NCBI GenBank assembly: GCA_946811185.2
Contig: OX328109.1
Location: forward strand, 31,604,129 to 31,668,128
DNA: 64,000 nt
Direction of reading: 5' to 3'
Source: Hippopus hippopus
Lineage: Eukaryota; Mollusca; Bivalvia; Cardiida; Cardiidae
In this document: one piece after another, positions 11,002 to 23,072 of the stretch
Layout of the letters: every line of letters begins with the position of its first letter
How positions within the stretch are numbered: the first letter of the stretch is position 1
Notes under the pieces: model-generated
Told to the model about the DNA's origin: nothing
Databases searched by the model: none
Seen by the model: the letters and a program-made list of their open reading frames with translations, nothing else
Translations under genes and position numbers: made by a program

Positions 11002-11079
11002 TGGCAAAGTTGGGGATTCAACCTCTGACCATCAGGACCCAAAAAAGGTCTTGGTGCAGGGGTCTAACCCTCTTTGCCA
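11002..11079 (-). ncRNA. tRNA-like segment with Pol III-type A and B boxes (reference copy; probable pseudo-tRNA)
   Basis: On the minus strand this 78-base segment starts TGGCAAA and ends TTTGCCA, a perfect 7-8 bp acceptor-like stem. Inside are a possible D-like arm (AGGG/CCCT), a central 6 bp stem AAGACC/GGTCCT (one G-U) with a 7-base loop TTTTTTG, and a short GTTG/CAAC arm next to the acceptor. TGGCAAAGAGG resembles the A box (TGGCNNAGTGG) and GGTTGAATCCC the B box (GGTTCGANNCC), 45 bases apart. TTTT follows immediately. Against function: the loop holds six T, a potential Pol III terminator, the B box lacks a base, and the acceptor reading and the A-box reading use the same bases. Likely a decayed tRNA-derived element. 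One copy per HOR, at positions given in the unit entries. Confidence 0.4.
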
Positions 11080-11137
11080 TTGAATAGGCTGAAATGACCC
11101 GAAGAATTAACATAGATATACAGAGATTTCCCCCCCC
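11080..11137. other. Spacer with C-run before CCAAT block
   Basis: Fifty-eight bases ending in a run of 7 or 8 C. The C-run and following T trade off (8C+T or 7C+TT), keeping length constant. The 8C form ends units 1, 4 and 8 only. Confidence 0.6.
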
Positions 11138-13570
11138 TCCAATCAGCCAATCAAATCTCAGGCCTCTCTTAAATTATCCAATCACAGAAGCTTTTAGAAA
11201 ATCAAAATGGCGTCCAATCAGCCAATGAAATCTCAGCTTTCTCTTCAAATTATCCAATCAGAAAAGCTTTGAGAAAATCAAAATTGCGCCCAATCAGCCA
11301 ATCAAATCGCAGACACACCTCCACAATCATCCAATCAGAAAGCTTTGAGCCATTTGAAATGGCGCCCGAAAATATCGATAGAAAACAGTGAACAAAAATC
11401 GGCATAAAAGTGGATTTTATGTCTTCTTTGAAGGCTGTTATGCAGTCCTTGGCAAACTGCCATGCATGCACCCACCACATATGCCAGATTTCACTGAAAA
11501 TGGGCGAAAATTTACGAAAACAGGGTGACAGAAGACCTTGGTTTGGTGCCTTCTAGCACCTTGCAAGAGTCACTTCCCCTGATCCCTTAATCCCTTGATT
11601 CAATTTGCTTTTCTAATTCAGGCCAACTCCAATACTGCACATTGATACTTTGAATATGCTAAGATGATCAATGTACAGTGTAGAATCCCCAGAAAATAAT
11701 GTCACAAGTGGCTAAAATAGACTGAAAACTCTTTCAGTAGCAGCTGCTTCCTATTGCGTAAATCAAACAAAGGGAACTAAATTTTTATTTTTTTTTAATC
11801 TCTTTGTACCGTGACAAGAAACCAAATTACGTTGACTACCGTCTCATACATGCCAGTTACGCACCCGCGAAAACATGAAAAATCGACTTATGGCACATTC
11901 CATAGCAGACGACAACTGTTGCATAAGTCAAATATAGGGAACAAGTTTTTTTCCTTTTCTCTTACTAGGGCCATTGAATTGGTTACTAACTCAGGCATGC
12001 TGCACATTGATACTTTTAATATGCTAAGATGATCAATGTACAGTGTAGAATCCCCAGAAAATAATGTCACAAGTAGCTAAAAAAGACTGAAAAATCTTTC
12101 AGTAGCAACTGCTTCCTATTGCATAAATCAAAGAAAGGGAATTAAATTTTTATTTATTTTTTTTAATCTCTTTATACCGTGACAAGAAACCAAGTTACGA
12201 TGACTACCGTCTTGTACGTGCCAGTTACGTGCCCGCGAAAACATGAAAAATCGACTTACAGCACATTCCATAGCAGACAACAACTGTTGCTTAAATCAAG
12301 TATAGGGAACAAGTTTTTTTCCTTTTCTCTTACTAGGGCCATTGAATTGGTTACTAACTCAGGCATGCTGCACATTGATACTTTTAATATGCTAAGATGA
12401 TCAATATACAGTGTAGAATCCCCAGAAAATAATGTCACAAGTAGCTAAAAAAGACTGAAAAATCTTTCAGTAGCAACTGCTTCCTATTGCATAAATCAAA
12501 GAAAGGGAACTAAATTTTTATTTATTTTTTTTTAATCTCTTTATACCGTGACAAGAAACCAAGTTACGATGACTACCGTCTTGTACGTGCCAGTTACGTG
12601 CCCGCGAAAACATGAAAAATCGACTTACGGCACATTCCATAGCAGACAACAACTGTTGCTTAAATCAAGTATAGGGAACAAGTTTTTTTCCTTTTCTCTT
12701 ACTAGGGCCATTGAATTGGTTACTAACTCAGGCATGCTGCACATTGATACTTTTAATATGCTAAGATGATCAATGTACAGTGTGGAAATCCCAGAAAATA
12801 GTGTCACAAGTGGCTAAAAAAGACTGAAAACTCTTTCAGTAACAACTGATTTCTATTGCTTAAATCAAAGAAAGGGAACTGAATTTTATTTTTTTTCTAT
12901 CTCTTCATACGGCGACAAGAAACCCAGTTACATTGACTACCAACTCATGTGCCAGTTACGCGCCCGCGGAAACATGAAAAATCAACTTACGGCACATTCC
13001 ATAGCAGACGACACCTGTTGCTTAAGTCAAATATAGGGAACAAGTTTTTTTCCTTTTCTCTTACTAGGGCCATTGAATTGGTTACGATGACTATTCCACC
13101 CATGCGTGACCATTACGTGCTGCGCATAAAATCATAAAATCAACTTGGACACTTTCGGAGGCAACTGATACCTTTTGCACAAATCAAAGAAAGGTAAACC
13201 AAATTCGTTTTCTTACCAGGATCACGAAAAACATTGAACCAATTTTGGTGACCGCGTGAGTCATAAGTCGATTTTATGTTTAACCACTGCGCAAAAACAT
13301 AGATTCAGAAGCAACTGGTTGCTGTTGCATAAACTTTTTCCAATAAGAAATCTTGTTCTTGTTTGAAGAATTTAGAAATAGGCCAATGAAAAACAATAAG
13401 ATGTAAGAATAACTAATAATAAAAACAGATAAAATGGCAAAGTTGGGGATTCAACCTCTGACCATCAGGACCCAAAAAAGGTCTTGGTGCAGGGGTCTAA
13501 CCCTCTTTGCCATTGAATAGGCTGAAATGACCCGAAGAATTAACATAGATATACAGAGATTTCCCCCCCT
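11138..13570 (+). repeat. HOR unit 5, four monomer starts with a B/C hybrid (2433 bp)
   Basis: CCAAT block 11138-11364. Starts are 11811 (A), 12179 (B/C hybrid), 12548 (D) and 12912 (E); tRNA-like segment 13435-13512. The monomer at 12179 has the B-specific CTTACAGCAC but lacks the extra T that B carries in AACTGTTTGC, so it switches from B to C type between about 12264 and 12288. One monomer has been lost relative to the five-monomer form. Confidence 0.95.
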
Positions 13571-16500
13571 TCCAATCAGCCAATCAAATCTCAGGCCTCT
13601 CTTAAATTATCCAATCACAGAAGCTTTTAGAAAATCAAAATGGCGTCCAATCAGCCAATGAAATCTCAGCTTTCTCTTCAAATTATCCAATCAGAAAAGC
13701 TTTGAGAAAATCAAAATTGCGCCCAATCAGCCAATCAAATCGCAGACACACCTCCACAATCATCCAATCAGAAAGCTTTGAGCCATTTGAAATGGCGCCC
13801 GAAAATATCGATAGAAAACAGTGAACAAAAATCGGCATAAAAGTGGATTTTATGTCTTCTTTGAAGGCTGTTATGCAGTCCTTGGCAAACTGCCATGCAT
13901 GCACCCACCACATATGCCAGATTTCACTGAAAATGGGCGAAAATTTACGAAAACAGGGTGACAGAAGACCTTGGTTTGGTGCCTTCTAGCACCTTGCAAG
14001 AGTCACTTCCCCTGATCCCTTAATCCCTTGATTCAATTTGCTTTTCTAATTCAGGCCAACTCCAATACTGCACATTGATACTTTGAATATGCTAAGATGA
14101 TCAATGTACAGTGTAGAATCCCCAGAAAATAATGTCACAAGTGGCTAAAATAGACTGAAAACTCTTTCAGTAGCAGCTGCTTCCTATTGCGTAAATCAAA
14201 CAAAGGGAACTAAATTTTTATTTTTTTTTAATCTCTTTGTACCGTGACAAGAAACCAAATTACGTTGACTACCGTCTCGTACATGCCAGTTACGCATCCG
14301 CGAAAACATCAAAAATCTACTTATGGCACATTCCATAGCAGACGACAACTGTTGCATAAGTCAAATATAGGGAACAAGTTTTTTTCCTTTTCTCTTACTA
14401 GGGCCATTGAATTGGTTACTAACTCAGGCATGCTGCACATTGATACTTTTAATATGCTAAGATGATCAATGTACAGTGTAGAATCCCCAGAAAATAATGT
14501 CACAAGTGGCTAAAATAGACTGAAAACTCTTTCAGTAGCAGCTGCTTCCTATTGCGTAAATCAAACAAAGGGAACTAAATTTTTATTTTTTTTTAATCTC
14601 TTTGTACCGTGACAAGAAACCAAATTACGTTGACTACCGTCTCATACATGCCAGTTACGCACCCGTGAAAACATGAAAAATCGACTTATGGCACATTCCA
14701 TAGCAGACGACAACTGTTGCATAAGTCAAATATAGGGAACAAGTTTTTTTCCTTTTCTCTTACTAGGGCCATTGAATTGGTTACTAACTCAGGCATGCTG
14801 CACATTGATACTTTTAATATGCTAAGATGATCAATGTACAGTGTAGAATCCCCAGAAAATAATGTCACAAGTAGCTAAAAAAGACTGAAAAATCTTTCAG
14901 TAGCAACTGCTTCCTATTGCATAAATCAAAGAAAGGGAACTAAATTTTTATTTATTTTTTTTAATCTCTTTATACCGTGACAAGAAACCAAGTTACGATG
15001 ACTACCGTCTTGTACGTGCCAGTTACGTGCCCACGAAAACATGAAAAATCGACTTACAGCACATTCCATAGCAGAAAACAACTGTTTGCTTAAATCAAGT
15101 ATAGGGAACAAGTTTTTTTCCTTTTCTCTTACTAGGGCCATTGAATTGGTTACTAACTCAGGCATGCTGCACATTGATACTTTTAATATGCTAAGATGAT
15201 CAATATACAGTGTAGAATCCCCAGAAAATAATGTCACAAGTAGCTAAAAAAGACTGAAAAATCTTTCAGTAGCAACTGCTTCCTATTGCATAAATCAAAG
15301 AAAGGGAACTAAATTTTTATTTATTTTTTTTCAATCTCTTTATACCGTGACAAGAAACCAAGTTACGATGACTACCGTCTTGTACGTGCCAGTTACGTGC
15401 CCGCGAAAACATGAAAAATCGACTTACGGCACATTCCATAGCAGACAACAACTGTTGCTTAAATCAAGTATAGGGAACAAGTTTTTTTCCTTTTCTCTTA
15501 CTAGGGCCATTGAATTGGTTACTAACTCAGGCATGCTGCACATTGATACTTTTAATATGCTAAGATGATCAATATACAGTGTAGAATCCCCAGAAAATAA
15601 TGTCACAAGTAGCTAAAAAAGACTGAAAAATCTTTCAGTAGCAACTGCTTCCTATTGCATAAATCAAAGAAAGGGAACTAAATTTTTATTTATTTTTTTT
15701 TAATCTCTTTATACCGTGACAAGAAACCAAGTTACGATGACTACCGTCTTGTACGTGCCAGTTACGTGCCCGTGAAAACATGAAAAATCGACTTACGGCA
15801 CATTCCATAGCAGACAACAACTGTTGCTTAAATCAAGTATAGGGAACAAGTTTTTTTCCTTTTCTCTTACTAGGGCCATTGAATTGGTTACTAACTCAGG
15901 CATGCTGCACATTGATACTTTTAATATGCTAAGATGATCAATGTACAGTGTGGAAATCCCAGAAAATAGTGTCACAAGTGGCTAAAAAAGACTGAAAACT
16001 CTTTCAGTAACAAGTGATTTCTATTGCTTAAATCAAAGAAAGGGAACTGAATTTTATTTTTTTTCTATCTCTTCATACGGCGACAAGAAACCCAGTTACA
16101 TTGACTACCAACTCATGTGCCAGTTACGCGCCCGCGGAAACATGAAAAATCAACTTACGGCACATTCCATAGCAGACGACACCTGTTGCTTAAGTCAAAT
16201 ATAGGGAACAAGTTTTTTTCCTTTTCTCTTACTAGGGCCATTGAATTGGTTACGATGACTATTCCACCCATGCGTGACCATTACGTGCTGCGCATAAAAT
16301 CATAAAATCAACTTGGACACTTTCGGAGGCAACTGATACCTTTTGCACAAATCAAAGAAAGGTAAACCAAATTCGTTTTCTTACCAGGATCACGAAAAAC
16401 ATTGAACCAATTTTGGTGACCGCGTGAGTCATAAGTCGATTTTATGTTTAACCACTGCGCAAAAACATAGATTCAGAAGCAACTGGTTGCTGTTGCATAA

Positions 16501-16738
16501 ACTTTTTCCAATAAGAAATCTTGTTCTTGTTTGAAGAATTTAGAAATAGGCCAATGAAAAACAATAAGATGTAAGAATAACTAATAATAAAAACAGATAA
16601 AATGGCAAAGTTGGGGATTCAACCTCTGACCATCAGGACCCAAAAAAGGTCTTGGTGCAGGGGTCTAACCCTCTTTGCCATTGAATAGGCTGAAATGACC
16701 CGAAGAATTAACATAGATATACAGAGATTTCCCCCCCT
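13571..16738 (+). repeat. HOR unit 6, six monomer starts (3168 bp)
   Basis: CCAAT block 13571-13797. Starts are 14244 (A, with the CATC variant), 14609 (A), 14977 (B), 15347 (C), 15716 (D) and 16080 (E); tRNA-like segment 16603-16680. D has CCCGTGAAAAC instead of CCCGCGAAAAC near 15772, shared with unit 7. The second A has an independent-looking CCCGTG near 14664. Confidence 0.95.
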
Positions 16739-19700
16739 TCCAATCAGCCAATCAAATCTCAGGCCTCTCTTAAATTATCCAATCACAGAAGCTTTTAGAA
16801 AATCAAAATGGCGTCCAATCAGCCAATGAAATCTCAGCTTTCTCTTCAAATTATCCAATCAGAAAAGCTTTGAGAAAATCAAAATTGCGCCCAATCAGCC
16901 AATCAAATCGCAGACACACCTCCACAATCATCCAATCAGAAAGCTTTGAGCCATTTGAAATGGCGCCCGAAAATATCGATAGAAAACAGTGAACAAAAAT
17001 CGGCATAAAAGTGGATTTTATGTCTTCTTTGAAGGCTGTTATGCAGTCCTTGGCAAACTGCCATGCATGCACCCACCACATATGCCAGATTTCACTGAAA
17101 ATGGGCGAAAATTTACGAAAACAGGGTGACAGAAGACCTTGGTTTGGTGCCTTCTAGCACCTTGCAAGAGTCACTTCCCCTGATCCCTTAATCCCTTGAT
17201 TCAATTTGCTTTTCTAATTCAGGCCAACTCCAATACTGCACATTGATACTTTGAATATGCTAAGATGATCAATGTACAGTGTAGAATCCCCAGAAAATAA
17301 TGTCACAAGTGGCTAAAATAGACTGAAAACTCTTTCAGTAGCAGCTGCTTCCTATTGCGTAAATCAAACAAAGGGAACTAAATTTTTATTTTTTTTTAAT
17401 CTCTTTGTACCGTGACAAGAAACCAAATTACGTTGACTACCGTCTCATACATGCCAGTTACGCACCCGCGAAAACATGAAAAATCGACTTATGGCACATT
17501 CCATAGCAGACGACAACTGTTGCATAAGTCAAATATAGGGAACAAGTTTTTTTCCTTTTCTCCTACTAGGGCCATTGAATTGGTTACTAACTCAGGCATG
17601 CTGCACATTGATACTTTTAATATGCTAAGATGATCAATGTACAGTGTAGAATCCCCAGAAAATAATGTCACAAGTGGCTAAAATAGACTGAAAACTCTTT
17701 CAGTAGCAACTGCTTCCTATTGCGTAAATCAAACAAAGGGAACTAAATTTTTATTTTTTTTTAATCTCTTTGTACCGTGACAAGAAACCAAATTACGTTG
17801 ACTACCGTCTCATACATGCCAGTTACGCACCCGCGAAAACATGAAAAATCGACTTATGGCACATTCCATAGCAGACGACAACTGTTGCATAAGTCAAATA
17901 TAGGGAACAAGTTTTTTTCCTTTTCTCTTACTAGGGCCATTGAATTGGTTACTAACTCAGGCATGCTGCACATTGATACTTTTAATATGCTAAGATGATC
18001 AATGTACAGTGTAGAATCCCCAGAAAATAATGTCACAAGTAGCTAAAAAAGACTGAAAAATCTTTCAGTAGCAACTGCTTCCTATTGCATAAATCAAAGA
18101 AAGGGAACTAAATTTTTATTTATTTTTTTTAATCTCTTTATACCGTGACAAGAAACCAAGTTACGATGACTACCGTCTTGTACGTGCCAGTTACGTGCCC
18201 GCGAAAACATGAAAAATCGACTTACAGCACATTCCATAGCAGACAACAACTGTTTGCTTAAATCAAGTATAGGGAACAAGTTTTTTTCCTTTTCTCTTAC
18301 TAGGGCCATTGAATTGGTTACTAACTCAGGCATGCTGCACATTGATACTTTTAATATGCTAAGATGATCAATATACAGTGTAGAATCCCCAGAAAATAAT
18401 GTCACAAGTAGCTAAAAAAGACTGAAAAATCTTTCAGTAGCAACTGCTTCCTATTGCATAAATCAAAGAAAGGGAACTAAATTTTTATTTATTTTTTTTC
18501 AATCTCTTTATACCGTGACAAGAAACCAAGTTACGATGACTACCGTCTTGTACGTGCCAGTTACGTGCCCGCGAAAACATGAAAAATCGACTTACGGCAC
18601 ATTCCATAGCAGACAACAACTGTTGCTTAAATCAAGTATAGGGAACAAGTTTTTTTCCTTTTCTCTTACTAGGGCCATTGAATTGGTTACTAACTCAGGC
18701 ATGCTGCACATTGATACTTTTAATATGCTAAGATGATCAATATACAGTGTAGAATCCCCAGAAAATAATGTCACAAGTAGCTAAAAAAGACTGAAAAATC
18801 TTTCAGTAGCAACTGCTTCCTATTGCATAAATCAAAGAAAGGGAACTAAATTTTTATTTATTTTTTTTTAATCTCTTTATACCGTGACAAGAAACCAAGT
18901 TACGATGACTACCGTCTTGTACGTGCCAGTTACGTGCCCGTGAAAACATGAAAAATCGACTTACGGCACATTCCATAGCAGACAACAACTGTTGCTTAAA
19001 TCAAGTATAGGGAACAAGTTTTTTTCCTTTTCTCTTACTAGGGCCATTGAATTGGTTACTAACTCAGGCATGCTGCACATTGATACTTTTAATATGCTAA
19101 GATGATCAATGTACAGTGTGGAAATCCCAGAAAATAGTGTCACAAGTGGCTAAAAAAGACTGAAAACTCTTTCAGTAACAAGTGATTTCTATTGCTTAAA
19201 TCAAAGAAAGGGAACTGAATTTTATTTTTTTTCTATCTCTTCATACGGCGACAAGAAACCCAGTTACATTGACTACCAACTCATGTGCCAGTTACGCGCC
19301 CGCGGAAACATGAAAAATCAACTTACGGCACATTCCATAGCAGACGACACCTGTTGCTTAAGTCAAATATAGGGAACAAGTTTTTTTCCTTTTCTCTTAC
19401 TAGGGCCATTGAATTGGTTACGATGACTATTCCACCCATGCGTGACCATTACGTGCTGCGCATAAAATCATAAAATCAACTTGGACACTTTCGGAGGCAA
19501 CTGATACCTTTTGCACAAATCAAAGAAAGGTAAACCAAATTCGTTTTCTTACCAGGATCACGAAAAACATTGAACCAATTTTGGTGACCGCGTGAGTCAT
19601 AAGTCGATTTTATGTTTAACCACTGCGCAAAAACATAGATTCAGAAGCAACTGGTTGCTGTTGCATAAACTTTTTCCAATAAGAAATCTTGTTCTTGTTT

Positions 19701-19906
19701 GAAGAATTTAGAAATAGGCCAATGAAAAACAATAAGATGTAAGAATAACTAATAATAAAAACAGATAAAATGGCAAAGTTGGGGATTCAACCTCTGACCA
19801 TCAGGACCCAAAAAAGGTCTTGGTGCAGGGGTCTAACCCTCTTTGCCATTGAATAGGCTGAAATGACCCGAAGAATTAACATAGATATACAGAGATTTCC
19901 CCCCCT
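16739..19906 (+). repeat. HOR unit 7, six monomer starts (3168 bp)
   Basis: CCAAT block 16739-16965. Starts are 17412 (A), 17777 (A), 18145 (B), 18515 (C), 18884 (D) and 19248 (E); tRNA-like segment 19771-19848. It shares the CCCGTG variant in D and the ACAAGTG variant after D with unit 6 and is exactly the same length, so the two look like a recent tandem pair. The first A has TCTCCTACTAGGG, a private change near 17562. Confidence 0.95.
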
Positions 19907-22900
19907 TCCAATCAGCCAATCAAATCTCAGGCCTCTCTTAAATTATCCAATCACAGAAGCTTTTAGAAAATCAAAATGGCGTCCAATCAGCCAATGAAAT
20001 CTCAGCTTTCTCTTCAAATTATCCAATCAGAAAAGCTTTGAGAAAATCAAAATTGCGCCCAATCAGCCAATCAAATCGCAGACACACCTCCACAGTCATC
20101 CAATCAGAAAGCTTAGAGCCATTTGAAATGGCGCCCGAAAATATCGATAGAAAACAGTGAACAAAAATCGGCATAAAAGTGGATTTTATGTCTTCTTTGA
20201 AGGCTGTTATGCAGTCCTTGGCAAACTGCCATGCATGCACCCACCACATATGCCAGATTTCACTGAAAATGGGCGAAAATTTACGAAAACAGGGTAACAG
20301 AAGACCTTGGTTTGGTGCCTTCTAGCACCTTGCAAGAGTCACTTCCCCTGATCCCTTAATCCCTTGATTCAATTTGCTTTTCTAATTCAGGCCAACTCCA
20401 ATACTGCACATTGATATTTTGAATATGCTAAGATGATCAATGTAGTGTAGAATCCCCAGAAAATAATGTCACAAGTGGCTAAAATAGACTGAAAACTCTT
20501 TCAGTAGCAGCTGCTTCCTATTGCGTAAATCAAACAAAGGGAACTAAATTTTTATTTTTTTTTAATCTCTTTGTACCGTGACAAGAAACCAAATTACGTT
20601 GACTACCGTCTCGTACATGCCAGTTACGCACCCGCGAAAACATGAAAAATCGACTTATGGCACATTCCATAGCAGACGACAACTGTTGCATAAGTCAAAT
20701 ATAGGGAACAAGTTTTTTTCCTTTTCTCTTACTAGGGCCATTGAATTGGTTACTAACTCAGGCATGCTGCACATTGATACTTTGAATATGCTAAGATGAT
20801 CAATGTACAGTGTAGAATCCCCAGAAAATAATGTCACAAGTGGCTAAAATAGACTGAAAACTCTTTCAGTAGCAGCTGCTTCCTATTGCGTAAATCAAAG
20901 AAAGGGAACTAAATTTTTATTTTTTTTTAATCTCTTTGTACCGTGACAAGAAACCAAATTACGTTGACTACCGTCTCATACATGCCAGTTACGCACCCGC
21001 GAAAACATGAAAAATCGACTTATGGCACATTCCATAGCAGACGACAACTGTTGCATAAGTCAAATATAGGGAACAAGTTTTTTTCCTTTTCTCTTACTAG
21101 GGCCATTGAATTGGTTACTAACTCAGGCATGCTGCACATTGATACTTTTAATATGCTAAGATGATCAATGTACAGTGTAGAATCCCCAGAAAATAATGTC
21201 ACAAGTAGCTAAAAAAGACTGAAAAATCTTTCAGTAGCAACTGCTTCCTATTGCATAAATCAAAGAAAGGGAACTAAATTTTTATTTATTTTTTTTAATC
21301 TCTTTATACCGTGACAAGAAACCAAGTTACGATGACTACCGTCTTGTACGTGCCAGTTACGTGCCCGCGAAAATATGAAAAATCGACTTACAGCACATTC
21401 CATAGCAGACAACAACTGTTTGCTTAAATCAAGTATAGGGAACAAGTTTTTTTCCTTTTCTCTTACTAGGGCCATTGAATTGGTTACTAACTCAGGCATG
21501 CTGCACATTGATACTTTTAATATGCTAAGATGATCAATATACAGTGTAGAATCCCCAGAAAATAATGTCACAAGTAGCTAAAAAAGACTGAAAAATCTTT
21601 CAGTAGCAACTGCTTCCTATTGCATAAATCAAAGAAAGGGAACTAAATTTTTATTTATTTTTTTTCAATCTCTTTATACCGTGACAAGAAACCAAGTTAC
21701 GATGACTACCGTCTTGTACGTGCCAGTTACGTGCCCGCGAAAACATGAAAAATCGACTTACGGCACATTCCATAGCAGACAACAACTGTTGCTTAAATCA
21801 AGTATAGGGAACAAGTTTTTTTCCTTTTCTCTTACTAGGGCCATTGAATTGGTTACTAACTCAGGCATGCTGCACATTGATACTTTTAATATGCTAAGAT
21901 GATCAATATACAGTGTAGAATCCCCAGAAAATAATGTCACAAGTAGCTAAAAAAGACTGAAAAATCTTTCAGTAGCAACTGCTTCCTATTGCATAAATCA
22001 AAGAAAGGGAACTAAATTTTTATTTATTTTTTTTTAATCTCTTTATACCGTGACAAGAAACCAAGTTACGATGACTACCGTCTTGTACGTGCCAGTTACG
22101 TGCCCGCGAAAACATGAAAAATCGACTTACGGCACATTCCATAGCAGACAACAACTGTTGCTTAAATCAAGTATAGGGAACAAGTTTTTTTCCTTTTCTC
22201 TTACTAGGGCCATTGAATTGGTTACTAACTCAGGCATGCTGCACATTGATACTTTTAATATGCTAAGATGATCAATGTACAGTGTGGAAATCCCAGAAAA
22301 TAGTGTCACAAGTGGCTAAAAAAGACTGAAAACTCTTTCAGTAACAAGTGATTTCTATTGCTTAAATCAAAGAAAGGGAACTGAATTTTATTTTTTTTCT
22401 ATCTCTTCATACGGCGACAAGAAACCCAGTTACATTGACTACCAACTCATGTGCCAGTTACGCGCCCGCGGAAACATGAAAAATCAACTTACGGCACATT
22501 CCATAGCAGACGACACCTGTTGCTTAAGTCAAATATAGGGAACAAGTTTTTTTCCTTTTCTCTTACTAGGGCCATTGAATTGGTTACGATGACTATTCCA
22601 CCCATGCGTGACCATTACGTGCTGCGCATAAAATCATAAAATCAACTTGGACACTTTCGGAGGCAACTGATACCTTTTGCACAAATCAAAGAAAGGTAAA
22701 CCAAATTCGTTTTCTTACCAGGATCACGAAAAACATTGAACCAATTTTGGTGACCGCGTGAGTCATAAGTCGATTTTATGTTTAACCACTGCGCAAAAAC
22801 ATAGATTCAGAAGCAACTGGTTGCTGTTGCATAAACTTTTTCCAATAAGAAATCTTGTTCTTGTTTGAAGAATTTAGAAATAGGCCAATGAAAAACAATA

Positions 22901-23072
22901 AGATGTAAGAATAACTAATAATAAAAACAGATAAAATGGCAAAGTTGGGGATTCAACCTCTGACCATCAGGACCCAAAAAAGGTCTTGGTGCAGGGGTCT
23001 AACCCTCTTTGCCATTGAATAGGCTGAAATGACCCGAAGAATTAACATAGATATACAGAGATTTCCCCCCCC
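19907..23072 (+). repeat. HOR unit 8, six monomer starts (3166 bp)
   Basis: CCAAT block 19907-20133. Starts are 20578 (A), 20943 (A), 21311 (B), 21681 (C), 22050 (D) and 22414 (E); tRNA-like segment 22937-23014. A 2-base loss in m0 (AATGTAGTGTAG near 20439-20450) explains the length. Other marks are GCTTAGAGCC in the CCAAT block, GGGTAACAG near 20293 and AAATATGAAA in B near 21373. Confidence 0.95.

Larger units (their letters stand above)
7970..11137 (+). repeat. HOR unit 4, six monomer starts (3168 bp); reference unit for sub-features
   Basis: Starts are 8643 (A), 9008 (A), 9376 (B), 9746 (C), 10115 (D) and 10479 (E). It carries the full set of monomer types plus the A duplication, so its parts are itemised separately below. 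It shares the CATC variant in the first A, the CCCACGG variant in E and the 8-base C-run with unit 1. Confidence 0.95.
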
